Shown: positions 27,736-38,017 of the stretch, piece after piece
Layout: every line of letters begins with the position of its first letter
Position numbering within the stretch: the stretch's first letter is position 1
Assembly (NCBI GenBank): GCA_031315865.1
Contig: JALDRJ010000002.1
Coordinates: 434,001 to 498,000, forward strand
Direction of reading: 5' to 3'
Origin: Nitrospirales bacterium
Lineage (GTDB): Bacteria; Nitrospirota; Nitrospiria; Nitrospirales; UBA8639
Length of the DNA stretch: 64,000 nucleotides
The notes under the pieces: model-generated
Database searches by the model: none
Told to the model about the DNA's origin: nothing
The model's input: the letters and a program-made list of their open reading frames with translations, nothing else
Translations under genes and position numbers: made by a program

Positions 27736-28650
27736 TCAATGGCTTCTACGTTGTTTCCGCGGAAAGAGCTCTGAATGAATACGTTTAAGTCGGGCTTGTT
27801 CGACATGCGTATAGATTTGTGTGGTGGTGATGCTGGCATGGCCGAGCATGATCTGGACGGAGCGCAGGTCAGCTCCATGCTCTAACAGATGCGTGGCAAA
27901 GGAATGCCGGAGCATGTGGGGTGAAATCGACTTTGCAATGCCGGCTCGAAAAGCCCGCTCCCGTAACATTTTCCAAAATCCCTGTCTCGTAAACGGTTGA
28001 CCAAGCCGGGTCAGAAACAAGGCCTGCGACACACGTGCTTTGAGGATCTTGGGCCTGGCTTGGTTGATATAATCGGCAAGCAACGAATTGGCATGGTCCC
28101 CAAGCGGGACGACACGTTGTTTATCTCGTTTCCCTGTAGCTAGCACATACCCCACCTCTCTATTCACATGAGACACTTCAAGATGAATTAATTCTGATAC
28201 GCGCAACCCGGTAGCATACAGCACCTCCACCATCGTCGCATCTCGAAGATCTTCCGGATTTCGTCGTAGGGGTAGTTCTAGAAGGCTCGTCACTTCAACT
28301 TCACTCAAGACTTTGGGAAGGCGCGACCATCGCTTAGGCGCCCCGGCAAGCGGAGCCAACATGCCAGGATTTTTCTGGTTCGACCCGAGAAACCGGTACA
28401 GACCTCGAATGGCAGCTAAGCAACGAGCGACGGACGAAGCGGCAAGCTGTTGCTCCCTGAGTTCGTGGAGAAACTCTTGAAGCAGTTCTTTTGACACATC
28501 GACAAAGTTACCCACCTGTTTCGCTTCGAGAAAATTTCGCAGTTTTAACAAGTCCCGCCGGTACGCCATCAATGTATTCGCAGCCAATCCGCCTTCTATT
28601 CTCAATGAAGTCAGGTATTCCTCCATCACGATGTCTTTGTCATTTACCAT
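27736..28650 (-). CDS. xerD: Tyrosine recombinase XerC/XerD
   Basis: Site-specific recombinase that resolves chromosome dimers at dif. The 304 residues hold the N-terminal SAM-like DNA-binding domain (YLTSLRIEGGLAANTLMAYR, about 12-31) and the catalytic domain with Arg in YATGLRVSELIHL, Lys in TGKRDKQRVVPLG, the HxxR motif in SPHMLRHSFATHLL, His in LGHASITTTQ and the nucleophile Tyr in IYTHV. Length and motifs fit XerD rather than an integron or phage integrase. No attachment site or integrated element flanks it, so this is the housekeeping enzyme; XerC versus XerD is not certain. Confidence 0.92.
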   Translation of the reverse strand: MVNDKDIVMEEYLTSLRIEGGLAANTLMAYRRDLLKLRNFLEAKQVGNFVDVSKELLQEFLHELREQQLAASSVARCLAAIRGLYRFLGSNQKNPGMLAPLAGAPKRWSRLPKVLSEVEVTSLLELPLRRNPEDLRDATMVEVLYATGLRVSELIHLEVSHVNREVGYVLATGKRDKQRVVPLGDHANSLLADYINQARPKILKARVSQALFLTRLGQPFTRQGFWKMLRERAFRAGIAKSISPHMLRHSFATHLLEHGADLRSVQIMLGHASITTTQIYTHVEQARLKRIHSELFPRKQRRSH

Positions 28651-28778
28651 GATTATCTGGGAGTGAGGTTCTCTATTCCCACCCTCATGTTAGCGCTAAT
28701 CACGTTCATTTGGTACACTGATGAATGAACGGCTGTTGAAAAAATGCTCACTCTCATGCACCAAAAACTCCTGTAATT

Positions 28779-28808
28779 CTGACATGACTATTCGTTAAAA
28801 GGTAGAAT
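28779..28808 (+). promoter_or_regulatory. Promoter for the TPR/periplasmic-binding protein gene
   Basis: CTGACA (28779-28784) and TAGAAT (28803-28808) each match five of six sigma-70 consensus bases and are 18 bases apart. The ATG at 28844 lies about 30 bases beyond the predicted start. This would drive the gene run through trpS. Confidence 0.6.
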
Positions 28809-28843
28809 TCAGAGAACACATCCACACATCGTCTCGCCTTTTC

Positions 28844-30775
28844 ATGTACCTCATTTTTTTTCTCCTGGTCAGTGTCTGGTTCCTAGGTGGCCACTGGCAG
28901 GCATGGCCTGCTCACGCCGAACCTGATGAATCTCCTTCCCCTCTCCTTGTAGAACAACAACAGGACTCGGGGAACCAAGCACTCCTCGATAAAGCGAAGA
29001 CCAGTTTTGAAATCCAGGAGTTTGATGAGGCCCTCGCCACCCTTGAATCCCTGATCGAGCGGGAACCATCCGCGCCTCTTCTGGAGGAGGCCTACTTCCT
29101 CCAGGCCGCCATTTTACGGACGACTAACCAAGAGCGTGGGGCCGCCTCCATCATGGAACAATTGCTCGATGAATTCCCGATGTCACCCTTGGCCAATGAA
29201 ACACGCCTCCTGCTGGGACAGCTCTACCTAAACCTCGAAAAACCCGAACGTGCCATCAAGGTCCTACAACAAGTGTTCGACTTTTCTACCGACCCGGCGT
29301 TACGGCAAGAAGCCTTGGAACAAATTCGAGAGGCCTATGTCTCGCATGAACAATTCGTCGAGGCGATTCAAACCACGATGGATGAGATCGCCCTGGTAGA
29401 TTTGGGGCAGCAGGCTGAACTCAAGACCATTATCCAGGACCTGATCCTGCAAAAGATGGATCAAACTTCGTTACAGGACCTGATCGAGGCCTATCCCAAC
29501 CGCTATCCAGGAGACCTGGCCACGATCCGATTGATTGAACTCCATACCGCTCACGGAGATGAAGTGTTGGCTGAACGCGACATTCGGACCTTCCTTCAAC
29601 ATTTTCCCACGCACCCTTATGCACAAACGGCCATGGCTTTGCTTCAATCGTTCATGCATAAGATTAAGATCAATGCCCATGTCATTGCCGCCTTCCTGCC
29701 GTTTTCTGGGCCGATAAAATCTTTTGGAACCGACTCGCTCAACGGCATTCGGCTTGCTCTAGAGGATGGCAAAGAACAATTCGGCCTATCTTCCATCGGC
29801 CTAGTCGTCAAAGATACGGCCTCAACGACGGGATCATTGCGTTATGAACTGGCGCAAGTCCTGAATGACTTCACGCCAATCGCCGCCATCGGCCCTCTGC
29901 TCTCCCGTGAAATCCAAAGCGTGTCTCACCTTGCCGACGATTATGAAATTCCGATTTTAACGCCATCCGCGACGCTGCTCGACGTTCGCCGCTTTGGCTC
30001 ATACTGGTTCAGCACAGCCTTGACCGCGACATTACAAGTTCGACAACTCGTGGATTACGCCATGACCCAACTTGGGTACACTCGATTTTGCATCATCGCG
30101 CCACAAACGGCTTACGGTCGTGAAATGAGTCAACTCTTTACGCAAGCGGTCGAATACTTCGGAGGGAAACTGATCGCGGTCGAATCCTATTCTGAGCAAG
30201 AAACAGACATCGCAGAGCAGATCGTTCGGTTAAAAGATACCGATCTTGCCAATGATGGAGAGATGACCGAAGAAAAAATTTCTCAGAAGAAAATACGTAA
30301 AATCTATACGCCGGGGTTTGATGCCGTCTTCGTCCCGGGAAAACCCATCAACCTCGCGTTGATTGCCTCTCAACTCGCCTTCTATGACATTAATGTTCCA
30401 CTGTTAGGAGCCAACAGTTGGCACGATCCAGACATTTTTCGCTGGGCCCGGCATGGCATTGAAACCGGTGTATTTACAGACGGGTTTTTCCTCAATAGTC
30501 CCGATCCCTCAATCCAAGCCTTCACGCAACGATACAGAGCCCGCTTTGGGACTGACCCTTCACTATTCTCAGTTCAAGCCTACGATGCCACGTGGCTTAT
30601 TCTTGATGCGATACGTAAAGGCGCGGTCTCGGGAAAAGATGTCCGAGAGCAATTTCTTCGACGGCACGACCTTCCAATCCTCAATAGTTTCGCCTCATTT
30701 GGTTCAACTGGCGTCCTCAATCGAAAAATTTATATACTGCAAGTGCGAAAAGGACAATTCGTCCAGATTAATTAA
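28844..30775 (+). CDS. TPR plus periplasmic-binding-fold protein (LpoA / penicillin-binding-protein-activator type)
   Basis: An exported protein of 643 residues. A signal peptide (1-25, ending PAHA) is followed by about five TPR helix pairs (45-260, for example EEAYFLQAAILRTTNQERGA), then a type I periplasmic-binding domain (about 275-640) with IAAFLPFSGPIKSFGTDSLN and AAIGPLLSREIQSVSHLAD. The same architecture, TPR then periplasmic-binding fold, occurs in LpoA, an activator of peptidoglycan synthase PBP1A, and in many branched-chain-type binding proteins of Deltaproteobacteria and Nitrospirota. No permease or ATPase lies nearby, which favours a non-transport role, but this is inference. Confidence 0.85.
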   Translation: MYLIFFLLVSVWFLGGHWQAWPAHAEPDESPSPLLVEQQQDSGNQALLDKAKTSFEIQEFDEALATLESLIEREPSAPLLEEAYFLQAAILRTTNQERGAASIMEQLLDEFPMSPLANETRLLLGQLYLNLEKPERAIKVLQQVFDFSTDPALRQEALEQIREAYVSHEQFVEAIQTTMDEIALVDLGQQAELKTIIQDLILQKMDQTSLQDLIEAYPNRYPGDLATIRLIELHTAHGDEVLAERDIRTFLQHFPTHPYAQTAMALLQSFMHKIKINAHVIAAFLPFSGPIKSFGTDSLNGIRLALEDGKEQFGLSSIGLVVKDTASTTGSLRYELAQVLNDFTPIAAIGPLLSREIQSVSHLADDYEIPILTPSATLLDVRRFGSYWFSTALTATLQVRQLVDYAMTQLGYTRFCIIAPQTAYGREMSQLFTQAVEYFGGKLIAVESYSEQETDIAEQIVRLKDTDLANDGEMTEEKISQKKIRKIYTPGFDAVFVPGKPINLALIASQLAFYDINVPLLGANSWHDPDIFRWARHGIETGVFTDGFFLNSPDPSIQAFTQRYRARFGTDPSLFSVQAYDATWLILDAIRKGAVSGKDVREQFLRRHDLPILNSFASFGSTGVLNRKIYILQVRKGQFVQIN

Positions 30776-30777
30776 CG

Positions 30778-31488
30778 ATGGATGCACTCGCTCCAATAAT
30801 TAACGCCATTTCTTATGGCGTCTTACCGCTTATCTTTGCCATGGTGCTTCATGAATATGCCCATGGCTGGGTTGCCAACCACTACGGTGATCCAACCGCC
30901 CGTCTCGCCGGACGATTAACCATGAACCCGCTGGCCCACATCGACCGCGTGGGAACCATCATCGTTCCCCTTCTGTGTTTTATCATGCAGACAGGATTCT
31001 TATTCGGATGGGCCAAACCGGTCCCGATCAACATGCGGCAGTTACGGAATCCTCGACGGGACATGGCTTTGGTCGCTGCCGCAGGCCCTGCGATGAACCT
31101 GGCCTTGGCGATCCTCAGCACGCTCGTGTTAAGCGTGATTGTCTCTGCGGATTCGTTCCATACCGCGACAGGCGGCATGGGAGGAGAGAAGGATCTCGTT
31201 GACATGATCCTGGTTCCCCTTACGGCCATGTGTGTCGTTTCCATCTCGATTAACATCGTGTTGATGGTCTTTAACTTAATCCCAGTTCCGCCTCTTGATG
31301 GAGGACGCATTCTTACCAGTCTCCTGCCTCCGGCATCCGCATTGACGTTGAGTCGCGTGGAGCCGTATGGCATGTTTGTGATCCTTGGCATTCTCATGAT
31401 AGAACCACAGGTTGGTGTTATTTCAACAATCATCGGGTCTGTTCGCCATTTTCTGCTGGCCACAGTCCTTCCCGAGCAAATTTTCTAA
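30778..31488 (+). CDS. Site-2 protease family membrane metalloprotease (M50)
   Basis: An intramembrane metalloprotease of 236 residues with about five hydrophobic segments. The zinc-binding HEYAH (25-29) lies in the first segment, and the third ligand is in NLIPVPPLDGGRI (about 168-180). This is the compact, domain-poor branch of S2P (no PDZ), whose substrates are mostly unknown. The start codon lies two bases after the previous stop and the gene is followed by trpS within 22 bases, so all three are likely one transcript. Confidence 0.92.
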   Translation: MDALAPIINAISYGVLPLIFAMVLHEYAHGWVANHYGDPTARLAGRLTMNPLAHIDRVGTIIVPLLCFIMQTGFLFGWAKPVPINMRQLRNPRRDMALVAAAGPAMNLALAILSTLVLSVIVSADSFHTATGGMGGEKDLVDMILVPLTAMCVVSISINIVLMVFNLIPVPPLDGGRILTSLLPPASALTLSRVEPYGMFVILGILMIEPQVGVISTIIGSVRHFLLATVLPEQIF

Positions 31489-31509
31489 CGAAGACGAAAG
31501 AGACGAGCT

Positions 31510-32490
31510 GTGGCGAATCGAGTCTTAAGCGGCATGCAACCCAGCGGGCGCCTTCACTTGGGCAATCTGTTAGGCGCTCTCGATAATTGGAAACAGCTTC
31601 AAGATGATCACGAGTGTTATTTTTTCGTCGCCGATTGGCATGCGCTTTCGACGAATTACGCCGATACGAGTCGAATCAAGGAATTCTCGCAAGGCCTGCT
31701 GATCGATTGGCTCGCAGCAGGCATTGACCCGAACCGCTCGACGGTTTTCGTCCAATCCTCGGTTCCCGAACATGCGATTCTCCATCTTCTCCTCTCAATG
31801 ATTATCCCGGTGCCCTGGCTGGAGCGCAATCCGACCTACAAGGAGAAACAAGAAGAAATCAAGGAAAAAGACCTCTCCACGTACGGGTTTCTAGGGTATC
31901 CGGTCCTCCAGGCTGCGGACATTCTCTTGTACAAACCCGACATTGTTCCAGTGGGAAAGGATCAACTGCCGCACCTTGAACTCACACGAGAAGTGGCAAG
32001 ACGATTTAACAACCTGTACCGGCCGGTCTTTCCAGAGCCCAAAGAATATTTAACGCAATTTCCAAAAGTCACCGGTACAGATGGCCGAAAAATGAGTAAG
32101 AGTTATCATAATACGATCAATTTATCTGACTCCGAGCAAGAGGTGCGAAAGAAACTCAAAACAATGGTCACCGACCCCGCCAGAGTTCGCCGGACCGACA
32201 AAGGCAATCCCGAAGTCTGCCCGGTCTATGACTTTCACAAAATCCTTTCTACCCAAGAAGTCCAGAAGCAGGTCGATCAAGACTGCCGGACCGCGGCCAT
32301 CGGCTGCATCGACTGCAAAAAACTCGTCGCGGATGCGATGGTGAGTCGCCTGGCCCCTTCATGGGAAACTCAAGCCGCCTTATCAACCAAACCCGACTAT
32401 CTTCAGGACATCATTCTTGACGGCCAACGCAAAGCGTCTCAAGTAGCGAAAACGACGATGCAGGATGTTCAGGAAGCCATGAAAATATAA
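31510..32490 (+). CDS. trpS: Tryptophanyl-tRNA synthetase
   Basis: Class I synthetase that charges tRNA-Trp. The 326 residues hold the HIGH-like motif SGRLHLGNLLGAL (12-24), the ATP-binding YPVLQAADILLY and the KMSKS motif in GRKMSKSYHN. The start is GTG at 31510. It ends the run that begins with the TPR/periplasmic-binding gene. Confidence 0.96.
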   Translation: MANRVLSGMQPSGRLHLGNLLGALDNWKQLQDDHECYFFVADWHALSTNYADTSRIKEFSQGLLIDWLAAGIDPNRSTVFVQSSVPEHAILHLLLSMIIPVPWLERNPTYKEKQEEIKEKDLSTYGFLGYPVLQAADILLYKPDIVPVGKDQLPHLELTREVARRFNNLYRPVFPEPKEYLTQFPKVTGTDGRKMSKSYHNTINLSDSEQEVRKKLKTMVTDPARVRRTDKGNPEVCPVYDFHKILSTQEVQKQVDQDCRTAAIGCIDCKKLVADAMVSRLAPSWETQAALSTKPDYLQDIILDGQRKASQVAKTTMQDVQEAMKI

Positions 32491-32557
32491 ATATAACAGC
32501 CTAGTAAATACAATCTAAATCCATAGGAAGAATCTCAAAATTCCCTCAGCATACTTC

Positions 32558-32586
32558 TTGACTTAGGTTAACGCTGTCAGTACCAT
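32558..32586 (+). promoter_or_regulatory. Promoter for the glycolytic run gap-pgk-tpiA
   Basis: TTGACT (32558-32563) and TACCAT (32581-32586), 17 bases apart, about 50 bases ahead of the gap ATG. The -35 matches five of six, the -10 four of six. Confidence 0.55.
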
Positions 32587-32628
32587 CCAATCACATTGCG
32601 ACTTATTAATGATGCAATAAAAACGTAA

Positions 32629-33648
<1,020 letters not shown>

Positions 33649-33718
33649 CCGGGAACCGCTCTCTTGGGTTCTGCCTTGCGCATCGATGGTCTCTTTCGCA
33701 TGAGATAAAGGAGGTCTC

Positions 33719-34915
33719 ATGAATCTGACGAAACAAACGATCGACGACATCGAACTTGGCAACAAACGCGTCATTATCCGTGTTGACTTCAACGTTCCTC
33801 TGGACGACGCCTGCCAGATCACTGACGACTCCCGGATACGCGCCGCCCTTCCGACGATCAATCATATCGTGGATGAAGGCGCCAGCGTGATCCTATGCTC
33901 CCATTTAGGACGCCCGCAAGGCACACCAAATCCCAAGTTTAGCCTGGCCCCCGTCGCCAAACGTCTTCAACGCCTTCTCGATAAACCTGTCGTCTTTGCC
34001 CACGATTGCATAGGACCGGAAGTGGAATCTTTAGTAAGCCAGATGAAGCCCGGAGACGTGTTACTCCTCGAAAACCTTCGTTTTCATGAAGAAGAAGAGC
34101 AGAACGATGACAAATTTGCGGCCCAATTGGCTTCACTCGGAGAAGTGTACGTAAACGAAGCATTTGGGACCGCCCATCGCTCTCATGCCTCAACCGTGGG
34201 AATCACGAAATTCATGAAAGTGGCCGCCGCCGGCTACCTCATGAAACGGGAAGTTGAAGCGCTTGAAGGTGTCGTAGAAAACCCGATACGCCCCTTCGTC
34301 GCCATCCTGGGCGGCGCCAAAGTGTCAGGAAAAATTGGCGTCATAGAAAATCTCGGTAAGCGCGTCGACAAGGTCATCATCGGGGGAGGTATGGCATTCA
34401 CGTTTATCAAAGCAATGGGCCATGAAATCGGGAATTCCTTAGTCGAGAAGGACATGTTAGATTTCGCCAAAGGCATTCAGGAGCATGCCTTGAGTCGCGG
34501 AGTGAAGTTTTACTTGCCTGTCGATTGCGTCGTTGCGGCCAGTCAAGACGTGGGAGCTGAGACCAAAATCGTTCCTATCCAGGAAATCCCGGAAGGCTGG
34601 TATGGCATGGATATTGGCCCCGCCTCGGTAAAACTGTTCAGCGAAGCGGTAGAAAACGCGAAGACCATATTATGGAACGGTCCAATGGGAGTCTTTGAGC
34701 GCGATGCGTTTTCACGAGGCACCTTGTCGATGGCCCATGCCGTCGCCAATGCCTATGCCAAAACTGTCGTCGGTGGCGGCGATACTGCCCTGGCCGTCCA
34801 TCGAGCTGGGGAATCCGACAGTATGGCGTTTATCTCAACCGGAGGTGGCGCGGCCCTTCAGCTCCTCGAAGGCAAGCACATGCCCGGGCTAGCGGCTTTG
34901 CCGAACCGTGTATAA
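33719..34915 (+). CDS. pgk: Phosphoglycerate kinase
   Basis: Interconverts 1,3-bisphosphoglycerate and 3-phosphoglycerate with ADP/ATP. The 398 residues start with RVIIRVDFNVPLDD (18-31), continue with SHLGRPQG and the nucleotide-binding GGAKVSGKIGVIENL, and end with TGGGAALQLLEGK. A clear AAAGGAGG ribosome site precedes the ATG. It follows gap by 70 bases. Confidence 0.97.
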   Translation: MNLTKQTIDDIELGNKRVIIRVDFNVPLDDACQITDDSRIRAALPTINHIVDEGASVILCSHLGRPQGTPNPKFSLAPVAKRLQRLLDKPVVFAHDCIGPEVESLVSQMKPGDVLLLENLRFHEEEEQNDDKFAAQLASLGEVYVNEAFGTAHRSHASTVGITKFMKVAAAGYLMKREVEALEGVVENPIRPFVAILGGAKVSGKIGVIENLGKRVDKVIIGGGMAFTFIKAMGHEIGNSLVEKDMLDFAKGIQEHALSRGVKFYLPVDCVVAASQDVGAETKIVPIQEIPEGWYGMDIGPASVKLFSEAVENAKTILWNGPMGVFERDAFSRGTLSMAHAVANAYAKTVVGGGDTALAVHRAGESDSMAFISTGGGAALQLLEGKHMPGLAALPNRV

Positions 34916-34975
34916 GACGATCTAGATAGACTCCATGATGTTCCCACCTTTGTCATTCTGAGCCTGAATTTTCAC

Positions 34976-35746
34976 GTGCACCCTATGCTCATCGTCGGCA
35001 ATTGGAAAATGCACAAGACGGCCTCGGAAGGCATGCGTTTGACTCAAGACTTCCTGAAGCTGTACCGCCATTCGTCCAACAGTGAAGTCGTATTGGCTCC
35101 ACCGTTTACGGCCCTTCATGCCGTCCATGAGATCGTTCGATCAACGCCGGTCAAACTTGCCGCACAGAACGTCTACTACCAACAGGAAGGCGCGTACACG
35201 GGCGAGATCTCCCCTCCGATGCTGAAGGACCTCGGTTGTCACTATGTGATCCTCGGACACTCCGAACGTCGTCAATATTTTGCCGAAACGAACGATCTTA
35301 TCAATCAGAAAGTGCGTGCCGCCTTGGCTCATGGCTTGTCACCCATCCTGTGTGTTGGAGAATCATTGGAAGAACGAGAAACGGGGAAAACCCACTCGTT
35401 GATCCAACAACAACTGCTCGAAGGATTACAGGACGTCACGGCCGATGAAATGCAACAGGTCACGATTGCCTATGAACCCGTGTGGGCGATCGGAACCGGA
35501 AAAGCCGCGACGGTGGAACAAGCCACGGAGGTTCATACGGCAATCAGTCACAGTATTGAAGAAAAATGGGGAATGGACCGAAACACGAATCGTGTCATCT
35601 ATGGCGGAAGCGTTAAACCTGACAATGCAGAGCAACTTTTTGCATCACCGAAAATTCATGGGGCACTGGTAGGAGGCGCTTGTCTGGATCCTGAATCATT
35701 TGCTAAAATCGTTTCCTTCGCCCAACGCATAGCCAATTTCAATTAA
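34976..35746 (+). CDS. tpiA: Triosephosphate isomerase
   Basis: Interconverts dihydroxyacetone phosphate and glyceraldehyde 3-phosphate. The 256 residues carry the substrate Lys in VGNWKMHKT, the electrophilic His in VILGHSERRQ, the catalytic Glu in AYEPVWAIGTGKAA with loop 6, and YGGSVKPDN near the end. I keep the GTG at 34976 because it places the GNWK motif at residues 8-11, as in E. coli; the ATG at 34985 would give a very short N-terminus. Confidence 0.96.
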   Translation: MHPMLIVGNWKMHKTASEGMRLTQDFLKLYRHSSNSEVVLAPPFTALHAVHEIVRSTPVKLAAQNVYYQQEGAYTGEISPPMLKDLGCHYVILGHSERRQYFAETNDLINQKVRAALAHGLSPILCVGESLEERETGKTHSLIQQQLLEGLQDVTADEMQQVTIAYEPVWAIGTGKAATVEQATEVHTAISHSIEEKWGMDRNTNRVIYGGSVKPDNAEQLFASPKIHGALVGGACLDPESFAKIVSFAQRIANFN

Positions 35747-35779
35747 CAATTAACGTCGAAACGTTAAAGGGACCTCCTG

Positions 35780-36184
35780 ATGTATACGCTGACCGTCATC
35801 ATTCATCTCATCGTGTGCTTCCTGATGATTGCCGCAATCTTACTTCAAGCCGGCAAGGGTGCTGAGATCGGTGCGGCGTTTGGCGGATCGAGTCAGACGG
35901 TGTTTGGAAGTCGTGGCCCAGGTACATTCCTCAGCAAGGTTACGGTAGGAGCCGCGATTATCTTCATGTTGACGTCACTGAGTTTAGCCATGCTCTCCAA
36001 GAAAGAAAGTGCAGCTTCCGCCATCATTGATTTTTCGACTCCAGCTCAAACAGATTCGACTCCAAAGAAAACCGAGACGCCGGCAACCGCACCTGCTGAA
36101 AGCCCCGCTGAGCCAACCCAGTCCTCATCGGAATCCACGGAGACCTCGCCAGAGCCAGCCCCCGCATCAGCCGGAAAAGAATAA
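35780..36184 (+). CDS. secG: Protein translocase subunit SecG
   Basis: Small accessory subunit of the SecYEG channel. Two membrane helices (3-22 and about 50-72) enclose the conserved loop LLQAGKGAEIGAAFGGSSQT. The C-terminus carries an extra 55-residue Pro/Ser/Thr/Glu-rich tail that is not part of the core. It follows tpiA by 33 bases, a gene order found in many bacteria. A 7-bp hairpin (TTAACGT, loop CGAA, 35750-35767) stands just before its ribosome site. Confidence 0.93.
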   Translation: MYTLTVIIHLIVCFLMIAAILLQAGKGAEIGAAFGGSSQTVFGSRGPGTFLSKVTVGAAIIFMLTSLSLAMLSKKESAASAIIDFSTPAQTDSTPKKTETPATAPAESPAEPTQSSSESTETSPEPAPASAGKE

Positions 36185-36246
36185 CACATGTACAGATTGT
36201 GTGGCGGATTATCTCGCAAGACAGCCTGACGGCCGTCAAGAGCGAT

Positions 36247-37164
36247 TTAGACCACTGGTGTCAACCAGTGAGAATAGGCAGGATCTTTTCCTTCGACAAT
36301 ATCAAAAAACGACCGTTGCAAGGCTGACGTAATGGGACCGCGCCGTCCCTCACCGATGGCCCGGTCATCAAGTTCACGGACAGGTGTTACCTCTGCGGCT
36401 GTGCCTGTCAGAAAGATTTCGTCCGCTACATACATCGCATCTCGCGTGAACCGTTCCTCCAGGACAGGAATATTTTTGGCTTTGGCCAGTTCTAGGATGA
36501 AATTTCTCGTAATGCCTTCAAGAATGGAAGTAAGCGGAGTCGTCTTGAGAATACCCTTATTCACAATAAAGACATTTTCGCCAGTGCCTTCGGCCACGTA
36601 CCCATCAGGATCAAGAAGAATACATTCTGCGTATCCAGACTTTTTGGCCTCCCATTTGGCCAATATGGAATTGACGTAGTAGCCTGAGATCTTGGCCCGG
36701 GTCATCGATACATTCACATGGTGACGGGTAAACGAGGAAATTTTAGCCCTGATTCCGTTCGACAATGCGTCTTCACCGAGATACGTTCCCCAGGGCCAAG
36801 CCGCAATGGCGAGTTGAATGGGATTGTTCCCAGGATAGAGTCCCATTTCCCCGTAGCCGATGTAGAGAATTGGCCTGATGTAACATGATTTAAGCTCATT
36901 GACCCGGACCGTCTCGACAATCGCCTCACTGACTTCCTTTTTTGAGAAAGGCACGGGCATCATCGTGATGTGAGCGGACTCGAAAAGGCGGTCGACATGC
37001 TCCTTAAGTCGAAAAATTGCCGACCCATGTTCACCTTGATAACAACGAATGCCTTCGAATGCCGATAAGCCATAATGAAGCGAGTGGGTGAGAATGTGGA
37101 CAGACGCGTCATTCCAATCGACAAATTCACCATCCATCCATATTTTCTGGCTCGGGACAAGCAT
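36247..37164 (-). CDS. ilvE: Branched-chain amino acid aminotransferase
   Basis: PLP enzyme for the last step of valine, leucine and isoleucine synthesis. The ATG at 37164 (MLVPSQKIWMDGEFVDW) fits the family start and has GGAG seven bases upstream. FEGIRCYQGEHG, the PLP-lysine region SGYYVNSILAKWEAKKSGY and the late EIFLTGTAAEVTPV are all present in the 305 residues. It is convergent with secG; a 12-base palindrome (TGACGGCCGTCA, 36228-36239) lies between them. Confidence 0.94.
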   Translation of the reverse strand: MLVPSQKIWMDGEFVDWNDASVHILTHSLHYGLSAFEGIRCYQGEHGSAIFRLKEHVDRLFESAHITMMPVPFSKKEVSEAIVETVRVNELKSCYIRPILYIGYGEMGLYPGNNPIQLAIAAWPWGTYLGEDALSNGIRAKISSFTRHHVNVSMTRAKISGYYVNSILAKWEAKKSGYAECILLDPDGYVAEGTGENVFIVNKGILKTTPLTSILEGITRNFILELAKAKNIPVLEERFTRDAMYVADEIFLTGTAAEVTPVRELDDRAIGEGRRGPITSALQRSFFDIVEGKDPAYSHWLTPVV

Positions 37165-37271
37165 CAACACACTCCAAACAGGTGATGTACATCTAGACTA
37201 AACAGCTATATAACAGCGGGTTAGGAGACTGTCAACGAATGTATCGGCAGGCATTGCATTCGGCTAAAATC

Positions 37272-37301
37272 TTGACACCTTTTCGAATACCATGGTAGAA
37301 G
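37272..37301 (+). promoter_or_regulatory. Promoter for rplU-rpmA
   Basis: A perfect -35 TTGACA (37272-37277) and TAGAAG (37296-37301) 18 bases apart, 27 bases before the rplU start. It probably serves the ribosomal protein pair and perhaps obgE and genes beyond. Confidence 0.6.
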
Positions 37302-37328
37302 CGAAGACAATAAAAGGGGAGAATATGT

Positions 37329-37643
37329 ATGTATGCTATTGTTGAAACAGGTGGAAAGCAATATCGCGCAGAACCAGGGGGCATTCTTCAGGTAGAATCG
37401 CTGGAGGGTGACGTTGGGACTGTGGTCGAGCTCTCAGATGTTCGTTGCATCCATGGTCAAGATGGGCCGGTGTGGGGTCGTCCAAAAATTGAGAGCGCTT
37501 CGGTCAAAGCAGAAATTCTTCGTCAAGGCCGCACCAGAACTATTCGAGTGTTCAAGAAAAAACGCCGGAAGAATTACCGCCGGACAAAAGGGCATCGGCA
37601 AGGATTCACTCAAATTCGCATCGCTGAAATTATCACAGCCTAA
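37329..37643 (+). CDS. rplU: 50S ribosomal protein L21
   Basis: A 104-residue large-subunit protein. MYAIVETGGKQYRAEPGG is the standard start, and KKRRKNYRRTKGHRQGFT is the conserved basic RNA-contact region. An alternative ATG lies four bases upstream in another frame and is not used. It heads the conserved order rplU-rpmA-obgE. Confidence 0.97.
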   Translation: MYAIVETGGKQYRAEPGGILQVESLEGDVGTVVELSDVRCIHGQDGPVWGRPKIESASVKAEILRQGRTRTIRVFKKKRRKNYRRTKGHRQGFTQIRIAEIITA

Positions 37644-37674
37644 TACGCATTCAACTGTAACGGAGAGTTAACAC

Positions 37675-37929
37675 ATGGCACATAAAAAAGGTGGAGGTTC
37701 CTCGCGAAACGGACGCGACAGTAACCCGCAATATCTTGGAGTAAAAGCATATGCAGGCGAGGCCGTCAGTGCCGGCAGCATTATTGTCCGGCAGCGAGGG
37801 ACAAAGTTTTATCCGGGCCTCAATGTTGGCCTCGGAAAGGATTACACCCTGTTTGCAAAAGTCGACGGTACCGTCAAATTTGAAGGCAGTAAGGCCCGAC
37901 GGAAGGTGAGCATCTATCCACTCGCCTAA
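37675..37929 (+). CDS. rpmA: 50S ribosomal protein L27
   Basis: An 84-residue protein near the peptidyl transferase centre. It begins [20 protein letters not shown] without the Firmicutes-type cleavable N-terminal extension. The later [15 protein letters not shown] is the family core. It lies 31 bases after rplU. Confidence 0.98.
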   Translation: MAHKKGGGSSRNGRDSNPQYLGVKAYAGEAVSAGSIIVRQRGTKFYPGLNVGLGKDYTLFAKVDGTVKFEGSKARRKVSIYPLA

Positions 37930-38017
37930 CTCTGGCTAGCATTTTCCTCCTTCCTGGTATTCCTCTTGTCCCTTCGTTGATTTCGGCCTATCATTCCACA
38001 GCACAAGAGACCGCCGC

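Noticed and set aside
27736-28650. Tyrosine recombinase as integrase of a mobile element
   Set aside because: Length and motifs fit housekeeping XerC/D; no attachment repeats, tRNA or phage genes flank it.
36228-36239. 12-base palindrome between secG and ilvE as a terminator
   Set aside because: Perfect but with no loop or T-run; more likely chance or a protein site.
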